Shown here one piece after another: positions 44,134 to 54,901 of a stretch of 64,000 nt of DNA. This DNA is from Linum tenue (lineage: Eukaryota; Streptophyta; Magnoliopsida; Malpighiales; Linaceae), in the NCBI GenBank assembly GCA_946122785.1, contig CAMGYJ010000010.1, positions 48,009,134 through 48,073,133 of the forward strand, read 5' to 3'. The notes below the pieces were generated by a model, which did no database searches, had not been told where the DNA came from, and was given only the letters and a program-made list of their open reading frames with translations. Position 1 is the stretch's first letter; every line of letters begins with the position of its first letter. Made by a program: the position numbers and the translations under genes.

Positions 44134-44497
44134 TTGCTCGATGAAACACCCATACCATCATAAGCTTTTGTTATGCCGAACTTCTCTATATCTCTATCAC
44201 AATTAGCTGCATAACCCTTGGTTATGCACTCTGCACTCTTTCATGTTCAAATCCGGGCCCTTAGTTTTGAGTGGGACCGGAAAGATCCAGATATAAGCAG
44301 TGAGAATTAATGGCTTTTTATTTTTTTTGATTTTTTTAATCGACTCTTATCTTTTTCGTTCTAACTTGGAGTTCAAAATTTTATGCACGGATGGAACGAG
44401 TTCGTCGTGATATGCAAATGAGATTCATTTTCAACATATTCCGACAAACAAAATTGCATACCACTCTTTAGCACCTCAGTACCACCTTTGTTTTCAA

Positions 44498-44939
44498 TAG
44501 GGGTGGCTATACGGTCCGGTCCGGTTAAATTGGCCCAAATTGATCCGGTCCAGTCCGGATTTTTTGAAAATATAAGGACGGAAGATTGGATTGGATACAG
44601 GCCGGTCTTGATCCGATCCGGTCTTGACCCGGTCCGGTCCCAATTCGGACTTGATTTTATATTGAGATTGTGGGAATTTGAGTGGCCTAAGGTCTAAAAG
44701 GGTGAGGAGTTGGTTAAGTTTTGTACTAAGTGCAAAGGTTTGTGACCGTTTATGCAAATTACCCTTAAGTTTTGGGTGTTGAGCTCTCTTATCCGGTCTT
44801 AATCCGGTTTTTTACCTCAAATCTAAGCCCAAAGATTGGATTGAATTGTTTACTATCCGGTCCCGGTCCGGTCTCGGTCCGGGTTATACGGTCCGGTTTC
44901 CGGTTTTTCATCCGGTCCCGGTCCAAATAGCCAGCCCTA
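44498..44939. mobile_element. hAT-type MITE 1
   Basis: 442 bp, inverted ends TAGGGGTGGCTAT and complement of ATAGCCAGCCCTA, extended by GGTCCGG-rich subterminal repeats. A perfect 8 bp target duplication GTTTTCAA is at 44490-44497 and 44940-44947. The spacer after gene 3 has the empty site. Non-coding. Confidence 0.88.
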
Positions 44940-45052
44940 GTTTTCAACATGAATTTCGAAATTTTTTGCACAGATGGAACGTGTTCATAAGATCGAAATG
45001 TAGCACTCCGTATCACCCTGATATAATAGGATGGTAATTGATATATGATGAT

Positions 45053-45514
45053 TAGGAACGGCAATGGGACAGGTCCGGGGCGGGTATCTTGATACTCATA
45101 CCCGCCCCGTGGCAAGTCGGATCCAGGTCGGGTAATTTATCATGGGGCGCGGGTTGGGGCAGGTCGACTCAATGGGTATATAATTTATGCGAAAACATTA
45201 GAATTACTCATTATTTTAATTAAAAGACCAAGAAAGAAATCATAATTTGATAAAATGTAGTTAAATTATTGGAGAAATTGAGTTTTTAACTTATTTACAA
45301 CTTTATTATACCTAAAATATGATGTAATAAGAGGAAAATCCTAAGTAATTTGACTAAGATTACATGTATCCTAGGCCAGAACGGGTCGAGAATGGGGCGG
45401 GTCAGGGCAGGTCGGGTCGATGAGAGGTACCCATTCCCGCCGCCCCGCCTAACCCGCCCCAAAACAGGTCAAACAGGTCGGATAAATCGGGTCAGGTCAA
45501 AATTGTCATCCCTA
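45053..45514. mobile_element. hAT-type MITE 2
   Basis: 462 bp, ends TAGGAACGGCAATGGG and complement of ATTGTCATCCCTA, with GCGGGT/ACCCGCC subterminal repeats. The 8 bp duplication is imperfect: ATGATGAT (45045-45052) and ATTATGAT (45515-45522). The 3-4 spacer lacks it. Weaker ends suggest it is older than MITE 1. Confidence 0.75.
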
Positions 45515-45817
45515 ATTATGATTCACAATGATGAATGTTGTAAATGACATTTCATATATTCCTAATATTAAAGCTAAGAGCCTGGCCATCTACGTACGTA
45601 TAGGAAATGTTGGTCGCCAATACGTTATATATGGGATATGGAATTCAATGAACCCGGCTAGCTAGTTAGACCGGTCGAGATCCCTTTACCCCTTGTCCCC
45701 TTCCAGTCCCAGTCATAATTATTAAGAACCATATTCTTGCTTAAAGATAGCCCGGCCAGACTGGACAAAATGTTGTAGCAGTTTAGTCTTCAGTGTTTAC
45801 ATCGCATCAACTATATA

Positions 45818-46007
45818 TGCATCATTGACTGAACCGCCTTCTTTGTATTCATCTGCACGCCCCGTTCCTAAGCAGACTGATCCTTCCACTCTCTTCTCGT
45901 TTCTGTCTTCATCGTCGAACAAAACAATGCGAATCCAACTGCATGTGCGCGCCAAACTCTGTAGCCTCTCGATCGTGAATCTCGAGCTGCTGAAGTCGAT
46001 TATATAA
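45818..46007 (+). promoter_or_regulatory. Promoter of DUF26 gene 7
   Basis: Shared upstream block (GCATCATTGACTGAACCGCC) at about 45818-45905, then TATATAA at 46001-46007, about 95 bp before the ATG. Confidence 0.6.
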
Positions 46008-46101
46008 CGCGATCAATACATGACCCCTTACCGCATCCATCCAGTCATCAAACACCTCCATCCCAACAAAAAAAGACAAGTGTGGGAGTACTGAAGAATA
46101 T

Positions 46102-46566
46102 ATGGCGAAGAGGATGTCAACAGGAGCAGTAACGGTTACTACTACCCTTCTGCTAGCAATAATTTGCACCATGTTTTGTTCCCTGCTGCCGGCGGTGAGC
46201 TGCTTTAACGCTCACCCATGCGATGGAGGTGACAGCACAGGGAGGTGCAGCCTGGATCCGCTCCCCGCGCCGTCAGCTTACCGTCAACGTTTCATATTCG
46301 GTGGCTTTTCGGTAAAAGTATTTCATGCCGGCAACATCACGGGTTGCTACAAGAGGGGTTTTGTGTCCGCAGATGGCAGTCAGGTCGCAGCGGCAGCCTA
46401 TTTCAATTGCGACGGCGCGCCTAGCGAAGACTGCCGTGACTGTTTCGGACGAGGCTTCGCCCGCCTGGAACAAGGGTGTCAAGGCCGAGCTGGAGGAACT
46501 GTCTTGTTAGAGAAATGCTGTGTGAGGTACGAGACAGCTTATTACGACTTCTGCGCATTGGGCTAG
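46102..46566 (+). CDS. Secreted cysteine-rich DUF26/Gnk2-like protein, gene 7
   Basis: 154 residues in a single exon, the duplicate of gene 4. Signal peptide to about residue 33, PCDGGDSTGRC, NITGC, CDGAPSEDCRDC, GRAGG, CCVRYE, and the extended end YYDFCALG. All ten mature cysteines are present. Differences from gene 4 concentrate in the central exposed stretch (AYRQRFIFGGFSVKVFHAG). The reading frame is undamaged despite six neighbouring transposon insertions in this triplet. Its 3' UTR has been lengthened by a solo LTR starting 51 bp after the stop codon. Confidence 0.83.
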   Translation: MAKRMSTGAVTVTTTLLLAIICTMFCSLLPAVSCFNAHPCDGGDSTGRCSLDPLPAPSAYRQRFIFGGFSVKVFHAGNITGCYKRGFVSADGSQVAAAAYFNCDGAPSEDCRDCFGRGFARLEQGCQGRAGGTVLLEKCCVRYETAYYDFCALG

Positions 46567-46617
46567 TCGTTAATTAGATATGGTGATGGTGGGGCTCCAA
46601 CATCAATCCTATAGACT

Positions 46618-47059
46618 TTATGAACCCTACAATTATGAGCATCCATCAACCAACTACCCTACAATAATTAAATTAAAATAATTGAAAGTAAAGCTATCCA
46701 TATACTAAACCTACCCACCGGCCACCATAATTTAATTAAACAAAAGAAAAAAAGAATTGGCCACAAGTTCAATCGGTTACTAGACAAGCTAAGATAAGGT
46801 GGCAAAATAAATAGCCACTAGCACCTTCACTTATTGGCTTTGGAGTCTTTTATAATGGCTGTATAAATAGCCTCAATTTTGGAGGCAATGTAAGCATCAG
46901 CGAGCAGAAGAGATATAATAACATATACATGTTGTGAGCTCTTTGTAAAGGCAATAATTGCCTAATTGTGTGAGATATATATATAAATATTAGAGTGAAA
47001 CAATTTCCTCTATTTTCAATCCATCTCACTATGATTCATTATTTCTACTGTGCCCAACA
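46618..47059 (+). mobile_element. Solo LTR in the 3' UTR of gene 7
   Basis: 442 bp starting TTATGAACCC and ending GCCCAACA, with the 5 bp duplication AGACT at 46613-46617 and 47060-47064. Gene 4 has one AGACT and no insert. The leading TG expected of an LTR is missing, presumably lost. An LTR-type TATA (GTATAAATAG, about 46861) is present on the plus strand. Confidence 0.75.
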
Positions 47060-47129
47060 AGACTATGGTTATGGTTATGGGAATTCAGTCGCATACGCGC
47101 TGCTGCGTGCTTTTGTACTATATTCCCGC

Positions 47130-47154
47130 GAGTAGAGTACGCAATGTGTTGAAG
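47130..47154 (+). terminator. 3' UTR box of gene 7
   Basis: GAGTAGAGTACGCAATGTG, the same variant as gene 4. No AATAAA follows. The solo LTR upstream may supply an alternative 3' end. Confidence 0.45.
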
Positions 47155-48179
47155 GTTGTGTACGTAACAGTTTCAACTGTCTTAGGGATTGTAGTCGCAG
47201 TGGCTGCATGCAGTATAGTGTTTTAGGGATTGTAGTACTGGACTTTGATATAGATTTTGAATCTCTAGTAGATTCGATCTCCTTACGCTTTTGAATATGT
47301 CTCTTGTCTAAATGATTCTAAACGATTCAGTTGATTTGATCGAATAGTTGTAGTACTGGACTTTGATATAGATTTTGACTCTTATACTGTGATTTAGTTC
47401 ATCATTAATAGGTATATAAACTGAATAACCATGATAAACGATGGACAACCTAGCTGCTGAATCTGCACTGTAAAATGGAATCACAGGTTAGTTTCTTGTC
47501 TCTCTGTGAGTAAGTGAATGCATATATATGTTTATAGGGTATAGTTTGATTGAAGACTATAGTTTCACCGAGTAGAACATTTATGTTGAGCCATCGTTTA
47601 TTCCTGCAGATCCATAAGCTAACTAATACCAATGATCATATACTTGCTAGCCGGTAATCCTATATCAATGCCCCTTCTTTTTGTTAAGATATGCCAGATA
47701 GTTTTGAAGCTGAAGTGTAAATGGTAGTCCAAGGAATGTTTTGGAGCACTAGATCAAAAATATATCTGATGGGATAAATTTTGAGTGATAAGTTTAAATA
47801 GTATTAGTAATGGCTTGATATCGTTGTATGTGTTCCATGTGTGCATGGAATGATTACATGGTGCTAATTCAATAGAAACATAACTTCTCATATTTCTATC
47901 TGGTTGTTGTTTTTGTCTTGTGTGGTCCATGTATCCTCTGGTGCTGCTGTATGTTTTTGTCTTGTGCTGGTGCAAGCTAACCGAGAGCTAGTAATGGGCT
48001 TCCTCAAGGGTACCCTAAGTTTAAGGTTAACCTCTAATCCTAATGATATCATACACTGTTGAATTTTGCTTAATTTTCTTCCATCATTGAACCTGTTTTC
48101 CCCCCTCTACTCCTTTGACGGAGTTCCTACATTTCCATATTATTACTTTGAACAAGAATATGTTATCGGATGAACTTTC
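47155..48179. other. Intergenic with a short direct repeat
   Basis: TAGTACTGGACTTTGATATAG followed by ATTTTGA occurs at about 47233 and 47350. No gene seen. Confidence 0.5.
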
Positions 48180-48320
48180 AGGTACCTTATGCAGGCACAT
48201 CGAGACTTGGAAAGGGAAGCAGTGAGAAAATCACTTGTGCTGTTGAAGAATGGGAAAAATGGGACTCAACCATTGATACCCCTCCCCAAGAAGGCTTCAA
48301 GAATTCTAGTTCTGGGAACC
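48180..48320 (+). pseudogene. Exon relic of a GH3 beta-glucosidase (glucan exohydrolase type)
   Basis: An acceptor-like TTTCAG at about 48180 is followed by an open stretch encoding [20 protein letters not shown] and then [16 protein letters not shown]. This is the conserved plant glycoside hydrolase family 3 segment just before the C-terminal domain. Homology ends abruptly at about 48310, where a 14-base duplication (CAACCATTGATAC) occurs. No catalytic domain remains. Confidence 0.7.
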
Positions 48321-48699
48321 CCTTCTCAACCATTGATACAATATTTTATGGTGATGATGCATACTATTGAATATTGATTACTCGATAAAACGAATGTCAA
48401 AACAGGCTAGAAGCCAAAAAATCATCTTATGCATTTAGTGGCAAACAAGTTAGATCAGATCATAACATTCGGGTTATTTCGGGTTGCAGGACATGCTAGG
48501 ATGGGTCATTATGGGTGTCAGCCGGACTGAAAATAGTATAAATTAGGGAAAGGAAAGCTCACTTCGAGCTTGATTCTGAACGGGCAGACTGAAGTGAACT
48601 AGAACGTATGAAATTTTGTCTTTTCTCGATTTTGCTCTTGTGTAGAGTGTTGGTTGAAAAACAAAAAGATGTATTGGATTCTGATAGGTAGGGAGCCGT

Positions 48700-51040
48700 G
48701 GACACTACAATGTGGATTTTCCGGCCCTTACTCCGTCGGTACATTTTGGTTTTCTTTGATGACATTCTTATTTACAGTTCGTCGTGGGAGGCCCATTTGC
48801 AGCACTTGCAGGCTGTGTTTGAGATTTTGCAGCAGCATCAGTACTACCTCAAGGCTTCAAAATGTGCCTTAGGGGTCCAGAAGGTGGAGTATCTGGGCCA
48901 TATTGTCATGCCTCAGGGGGTACAGGTGGACCAGAAGAAGATCCAGGCCATGGTGGAGCGGCCAACTCCGACCACTGTCACCGAGCTGCGAGGGTTCCTG
49001 GGTTTGATAGGCTATTACCGGAAGTTTGTGCAGGGGTATAGCATGATTGTCCGGCCCTTGACTAATTTGTTGAAGAAGGGCGGGTTTGCTTGGACCCCGG
49101 AGGCCGAAGTCGCATTCTGCCAGTTGAAGCAGGCCATGACCACCACCCTGACCCTGGTTATGCCGGATTTCTCTTGGACCTTTGTGATTGAGGCAGACGC
49201 GTCTGGCAGGGGCATTGGGGCAGTGTTATCTCAGGATAGGCACCCGGTGGCCTTCATGAGTAAGACCTTGGCTCCATCCAAGGAAGCTTGGTCCACCTAC
49301 CAGAAGGAGATGCAGGCTCATCACGGCAGTGCAGATGTGTCGACCATTCTGCTGGGACAAAAATTCCACATTTACACCGACCATCAGAGCTTGAGGAATC
49401 TCTTGGAGCAGCGAGTTTCCACTCCCGATCAGCACAAGTGGGTCTCCAAACTACATGGTTATGATTATGAGATCCACTACCTGCCCGGACCATCTAATGT
49501 AATGGCGGATGGGCTCTCGAGGCGGCACGGGGGTGAGATTTTGGCGGCGGTCACTGGGCCAGTACCCCAGTTTTGGGACGCCCTGCGAGCTCTTACTGTG
49601 ACCGATGAGTATCTGTGGGGATGCCGGGATACAGTAGTTAGCGAAGACCCCGATCATTTCTCCTTTCGGCAAGGAATGGTGTTCTTCCGAGGGCGCCTGG
49701 TGCTTCCCAGTGGATCCTCCTTGGTGACGACGGTATTACAGGAGTTCCATGACTCTCCGTTTGGAGGGCATTCGGGAGTAGAGCGGACACTGCGGCGGAT
49801 TCGGGCGCAGTTTTACTGGCCCCAGATGGGTCGGGATGTGAAGGACTATGTCGCATCTTGTGACACTTGTCAGAGGGTCAAGGCATCCCATTTGCGGCCG
49901 GTAGGTCTCTTGCAGCCGCTACCGGTGTCTGAGAGGGTGCGGGAGGACATCAGTATGGATTTCATTGTCAGGCTACCGCCATCCGGCGGAAAGACGGTCC
50001 TGTTCGTCGTCGTGGATCGACTGACGAAATACGCCCATTTCATGGCTCTGGTGCACCCGTATACCACTCGGTCAGTGGCTGAGCTGTTTGTGCTGAGGGT
50101 ACGTGGTGCAACACCACGGGTTCTCGAGGTCCATTGTCAGTGACCGAGATTCCGTTTTCTTGAGTCGGTTCTGGCAGGAGGTGTTCGCTTTGGCTCAGAC
50201 CACATTACGGTTGAGTTCGGCATACCACCCGCAGACTGATGGACAGACAGAGGTGGTTAACCGTTACTTGGAGCAGTACTTGCGCTGCTTTGCCCACCAG
50301 CAGCCGCGGCGGTGGTTGGCTCTATTACCATGGGCTGAACTATGGTATAACCCTACTTACCATAGGGCGATCCAGATGACATCGTTTGAGGCTTTGTATG
50401 GGAGGCCTCCACCTTCTCTGGTACGCTACCAGGGTGGCACCAGTCCGGTGGACGCAGTGGATCGAAGGCTAGGAGTGCGGGATGAGGCTTTGGAGCAGCT
50501 CAAGACCAATTTGGCGGCTGCCAACAACAAGATGAAACAGCTGGCTGATGCGGAACGCCGCGAGGAGTAGTTCGAGGTTGGTGATTGGGTTCTGCTCCGT
50601 TTGCATCCTTACAGGCAGGCTTCCGTATTCCGGAGAGCATATCAGAAGCTGGCAGCCCGATACTTTGGGCCATATGAGGTCCTGCAGAAGATTAATCCGG
50701 TGGCCTATCGCATTCAGCTTCCAGCCAATGCGCATATTCACTCTACTTTCCACGTTTCCCTACTGAAGAGGTATCGGGCGCGGCTGATCGAGTGGAGACG
50801 ACTGCACCATCGGTGTCGACAGATGGAGATCTGGAGCTGACTCCCTTGCACGTGCTGGATACCAGGTGGGTGAAGAAAGGGGGACGTTTGATCGAGGAAA
50901 GCTTGGTCTTGTGGCAGCACATGGAGAGGGAGGACGCCACTTGGGAGGAGACGGCGACACTCCGGCAACGATTCCTGACATTAGACCTTGAGGGCAAGGT
51001 CGTTTCTGATGGGGAGGGGGATGATAGAAACCGCGGGTGA
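48700..51040 (+). pseudogene. Chromovirus pol remnant with several breaks
   Basis: Order: end of the reverse transcriptase palm (LVFFDDILIYS), thumb, RNase H (IEADASGRGIGAVL), integrase H2C2 zinc finger (H-H-C-C around HSGVERTLRR and CDTCQR), catalytic core, then a chromodomain-like tail (VLDTRWVKKGG ... EDATWEE). A frameshift falls at about 50098 inside the integrase core. An in-frame TAG lies at 50568-50570 (CAG to TAG likely), and a second frameshift at about 50785 precedes the chromodomain. Not functional. Confidence 0.85.
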
Positions 51041-51281
51041 GGGTGGATGGGTCGACCGGCCGCCTGGGCCGGGTTGGAGTAGGAGTAGCTATTTTTTTAT
51101 TTTCCATTAGTTCTCTGAAACTCATAAAAGGGGGTTTGTACACTCATTCGGGAATTAAGCAATAAGAATATCAAAATCCCTAATTCTATCTTTCTCTCCT
51201 GTTCTTCCCCAATTCACTCAAATCACTAAAATTCTTCTTCTCAATCCCTAATTCTCAGTCTCAATTCTCTTCTCACCTACA
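51022..51281 (+). repeat. Putative 3' LTR of the chromovirus
   Basis: Starts TG right after a polypurine tract, ends CA, and contains CATAAAAGGGGG. No second LTR is in the window to confirm it. Confidence 0.55.
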
Positions 51282-51289
51282 GAGTTCTA

Positions 51290-51790
51290 TAAGCGTTACG
51301 ACGGTGGAAATAACCAGTCGTTAATTGTACAAAATCCGTCGACAAAGTGTTTTTGTAACGACGGGAAATTTATAACTGGTCGTCAAAGTTTGGTGAGAGT
51401 AGTAGGGTTGTTAGCTAGTTCGGTTCAATTACAATCAATTCTTGTTATACAATTTTTGTCGTTATACAATTTTTGTTTATCGTTAACCGTGCCATTTATA
51501 TTAGTAGGTTATTATTACTGTATCGATTAACTGATTTACCATCTAACAAGCAATTCGAAAAATATTAAATCAACATAACCTGTCAGTAATAGAATGAACA
51601 GAAGGGCTCCCTCATCTCTTTCTTTTCAATTGTGCATTCTTGTTGATTTTCTCACACATGTGTATGTTCTTGTTTTCTGAAAGAAGTTAGTGGTGATTTG
51701 GGTTCGACTTGTTTGTTACGATTGACACTAAGAGAAGTAAGCGAACAAATGAAGGAGAAGAGAGACCAACGCGAATTGGACACAATCTGA
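51290..51790 (+). repeat. Duplicate of the gene 9 3' flank
   Basis: Matches 54915-55435 (GTGGAAATAACCAGTCGTTA onward), apart from about 70 bp missing here. It implies that a gene 9-like copy once stood where the chromovirus remnant is now. Confidence 0.65.
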
Positions 51791-51819
51791 AATAAATTTC
51801 CTCCGTGTAAGAATAACCT

Positions 51820-52307
51820 AGCAAAATTCTTTACCAAGCCTCTACCTCCAACACCATTCAGCTCACTCAGTCTCCAAACTCGGTGTCCACAATCTGTGCC
51901 CACCATATCAGAGAAAAATATCAATTTTTAATGCAGGCTAACATACCTTGTCATGTAGTGGCCAAAATTCTTGCCTATTCAAACTAAGAGACGAACAAGA
52001 TGAAATCAAAATAAACTAAGAGTGAGATGAAACCAACTCTATGCATATTTAAACTAATAGATATAGACTGAAACCAAACAATTAGGTCTAGGGTTTTCAG
52101 CCAACTTTTTGGTGTTATTGTCAATATGGTAATAATTCATCATCTATGCATCATTGTCTGAACCGCCTTCTCTACATTCATCTCCGCGCCAACTTCTTGA
52201 GCAGACTGATTCTTCCACTCTCTTCTCGTTCGGTCTTAAACAATGCGAAACCAACCCTGTAGCCTCTCGATATCGTGAATCTCGAGCCGCTGAAGTCGAT
52301 TATATAA
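51820..52307 (+). promoter_or_regulatory. Upstream flank and promoter of DUF26 gene 8
   Basis: About 330 bp shared with genes 3 and 6, then the cluster block at about 52147-52232 and TATATAA at 52301-52307. The proximal part (CTCTCGATATCGTGAATCTC) is closer to gene 7, so the promoter looks mosaic. Confidence 0.55.
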
Positions 52308-52406
52308 CGAGATCAACAAGATCCCACAACCCATCCATCAAACACTTCCATCCCAACAAAAAACAAAACAAAAAAGACAAGTGTACGTGGGAGTACTGAA
52401 GAATCA

Positions 52407-52862
52407 ATGGCGAGGATGTCAGCAGTAGTAACGGTTACTACCCTTCTGCTAGCAATTTGCACCATATTTTGTTCGCTGCCGGTGATGATCAGCTGCTATG
52501 ATGCTCAACTATGCGAAGGAAGTGACAGCACAGGGAGGTGCAGCCTGGATCCGCTCCCTGCGCCGTCAGCTGAGCGTCAAAGTTCCATATTCGATGGCTT
52601 TTCGGCAGCTGACTTTCAAGCCGGCAACATCACGGGTTGCTTCACGAGGGGTTTTGTGGCCGACGATGGTAGCCGGCTCGTAGTGCAAGCCTATTTTAAT
52701 TGCGACGGCACGCCTAGCGGCGACTGCAGTGACTGTTTCAGACGAGGCTTCACCCGCCTGGAAGACGGGTGCCAAGGCCGAGCTGGAGGAACTGTCTTTT
52801 TAGGGAACTGTTGTGTAAGGTACGAGACAGCTTACGACATTTGCCACCTAGTACGTACGTAA
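52407..52862 (+). CDS. Secreted cysteine-rich DUF26/Gnk2-like protein, gene 8
   Basis: 151 residues in a single exon. Signal peptide to about residue 31 (LLAICTIFC), LCEGSDSTGRC, NITGC, CDGTPSGDCSDC, GRAGG, CCVRYE, ending ICHLVRT, an extended tail compared with the ICT end of genes 1, 3 and 9. The body resembles genes 4 and 7 (SLDPLPAPSA, IFDGFS), while the upstream flank resembles gene 3. No defects seen. The downstream box is degenerate, but an AATAAA is present. Confidence 0.83.
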   Translation: MARMSAVVTVTTLLLAICTIFCSLPVMISCYDAQLCEGSDSTGRCSLDPLPAPSAERQSSIFDGFSAADFQAGNITGCFTRGFVADDGSRLVVQAYFNCDGTPSGDCSDCFRRGFTRLEDGCQGRAGGTVFLGNCCVRYETAYDICHLVRT

Positions 52863-52960
52863 CTAATGAGCTATGGTAATCGATGATGGTTGGCTCATCA
52901 TGGAGCATCGCTGGAATCGATCGTATAATTACTAAGTCGCATATGGTAGGTGGCTTTTTG

Positions 52961-53008
52961 TACTAGAGTATAGTCAATGAAGGTTGTCTACGTTACTCCA
53001 TGAATAAA
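52961..53008 (+). terminator. 3' end of gene 8
   Basis: The box is decayed (TACTAGAGTATAGTCAATGA), and AATAAA lies at 53003-53008 in CATGAATAAAG. Confidence 0.5.
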
Positions 53009-54016
53009 GAGGTTTCTCTTTCCGTTATAATTATAAAGTACTATCATGGTTTAAGAAATTATATCGTCTCGGTCGGTCCGACTGGAAATACAGGATACAG
53101 GACCCTAAATAATTAGACGTCACCAGAACGCTTCTATGTAAAATCGCGGTTTTTATAACTAATGTAGTTAAAACCGCACTTTAAAGTTTTCGCTTATGGT
53201 TTTACGCTTCTAAATCACCAAAATGCTTTTACGAAGAAACACGCTTTTGACTACATTAAGAATGACTACAAGTTTTAGCCACTTTTAAAGTTCACAAAAT
53301 TTATGTAGCGGAGCTAAACTTAATATTTCTTGTATAAGTTCTGCTAATTGGCGACAAAAAAATGACAGTCTCATTCTCACAACAAAACATCGATGTAGCA
53401 ACTGAACTTGGTCTTTAGCTACGAAAGTTAGAACTCTTTGAGCAATGCAAAATAATACCTTAAGACCGTTGGCTAGAACCTTAGATGTCAACTTATAAAA
53501 TTATCCGGCATATGAACTTACGGTCCGAAATTCAATAGTGACGGCAATTGTGTGGATAGGGCGGGTAACTTAATACTCATATTCGCGTCGTACCAAGCGC
53601 GGACAAATCGGGTAAGAGTTGTACGTAGGGTTTGCAATTTGAACCAATCCTATTGGGTATTATTTGCCCCGCCTTACCTCGTTTTTTACTCATTATATCT
53701 CAATTTCTTATAATGTATATTCATATTTCTCATATTTTTACTTTTTTTAACTAATTAGAATTGATCTTTTAACTAGTTGGACTCAGTTACCCGCTATTCT
53801 ATATATTTTCACTATTTTGATTCATAAAGTGTTTCCTTTCATTTTAACGTTAAAAAAAATTGCATATAATTTTTCAAATAACATATAAAATTGAGTCGAT
53901 ATCCCTTATCCCTCATCAGTCCCTATCATATAAGGATATATTCTTACTGAAAGAACCGGCCAGACCGGACAAACCGTTGTCGTAGTGAAGTGTTCACATC
54001 ATATCAACTTTCTTTA
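53009..54016. other. Intergenic, possible decayed hAT sequence
   Basis: GTGACGGCAATTGTGTGG with GGGCGGGTAA near 53537 resembles the MITE 2 end, but I find no matching right end or target duplication. No gene. Confidence 0.4.
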
Positions 54017-54199
54017 TGCATCATTGGCTGAACCGCCTTCTTTATATTCATCTGCATGCCCCGTTCCTCGGTAGACTGATTCCTTCACTCTCCTTCGAAC
54101 AAAACAACGCGAGCGAATCCAACTTGCCTGTGCGGGCCAAGCTCTGTATATAGTCTCTCGTGATTCTCGACCTACTGAATGAAAGTTGATATATATAAT
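54017..54199 (+). promoter_or_regulatory. Promoter of DUF26 gene 9
   Basis: Shared block at about 54017-54095 and GATATATATAAT at 54188-54199. Relic B is an almost exact copy of its distal part. Confidence 0.6.
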
Positions 54200-54305
54200 A
54201 ATAAGGCAATCAATACGTGCAGGACCCTGAATTCATCCATCCATCCATCGAACACCTCCATCCCCACAAAAAGAAAAGAAAAAGAGAATCTTAGCACTAG
54301 TAGTA

Positions 54306-54716
54306 ATGGTCAAAAACCTTCTGCTAGCTATTTGCACCATGTTTTGCTGCCTGCAGGTTATAAGCAGCTTTGATGATCCATTATGCGCAGGACCCGACAG
54401 CAGATCAGGGAGGTGCAGCGTAGATCTGCTCTCCGCCGCCCTTCAAGGTTTCATATTCTATGATTTCAGGGAAATTCAATTTCAAGACGGCAACATTACG
54501 GGTTGCTACCACAGAGATTACTACCGTGAAGATGGTGCTACGTTCCAAGTGTACGCCAATTTCAACTGCGACGGCGCGCCTAGCGACGAGTGCCGCGACT
54601 GCTACCAAAAGGGCTTCGCCCGCCTGCAAGATGGGTGCGAAGGCCGAGCCGGAGGAACTGTCTTGTTGGACAAATGTTGTGTGAGGTATGAGACGGCTTA
54701 CGACTTCTGCACCTAG
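54306..54716 (+). CDS. Secreted cysteine-rich DUF26/Gnk2-like protein, gene 9
   Basis: 136 residues in a single exon, with the shortest N terminus of the family (MVKNLLLAICTMFCCL). LCAGPDSRSGRC, NITGC, CDGAPSDECRDC, GRAGG, CCVRYE, ending FCT. Ten mature cysteines. The stretch between the second and third cysteines is shortened and lacks the PLPAP-type segment. No upstream in-frame ATG offers a longer start. Box and AATAAA are intact, so it is likely functional. Confidence 0.83.
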   Translation: MVKNLLLAICTMFCCLQVISSFDDPLCAGPDSRSGRCSVDLLSAALQGFIFYDFREIQFQDGNITGCYHRDYYREDGATFQVYANFNCDGAPSDECRDCYQKGFARLQDGCEGRAGGTVLLDKCCVRYETAYDFCT

Positions 54717-54746
54717 CTATCCATTACGACTTCTGTACTATACTCC

Positions 54747-54814
54747 GAGTAGAGTGCTCAATATGTGTTGAAGCTATGTTGTGTACGTAGCTACGTACTT
54801 GCTCGATGAATAAA
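54747..54814 (+). terminator. 3' UTR box and AATAAA signal of gene 9
   Basis: Box variant GAGTAGAGTGCTCAATATG at 54747, AATAAA at 54809-54814. Confidence 0.55.
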
Positions 54815-54901
54815 AGGGTTTTTCTGTTCTGTATCAACGTAATATTTAATGCCATATATGCAAGATCCGACGATCGAGTCGAGTCGAGACGATTTGAAAT
54901 G

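Larger units (their letters stand above)
48700..51281 (+). mobile_element. 5'-truncated Ty3/Gypsy chromovirus
   Basis: The sequence begins inside reverse transcriptase and continues through RNase H, integrase and a C-terminal chromodomain. It then passes a polypurine tract (GGGGAGGGGGA at about 51011) into a 260 bp putative 3' LTR (TGATAGAAAC ... CACCTACA, 51022-51281). The 5' LTR, gag, protease and the start of reverse transcriptase are absent. Confidence 0.8.

Noticed and set aside
53530..53660. Third hAT MITE
   Set aside because: Only one end resembles the MITE 2 terminus; no second end or 8 bp duplication was found.
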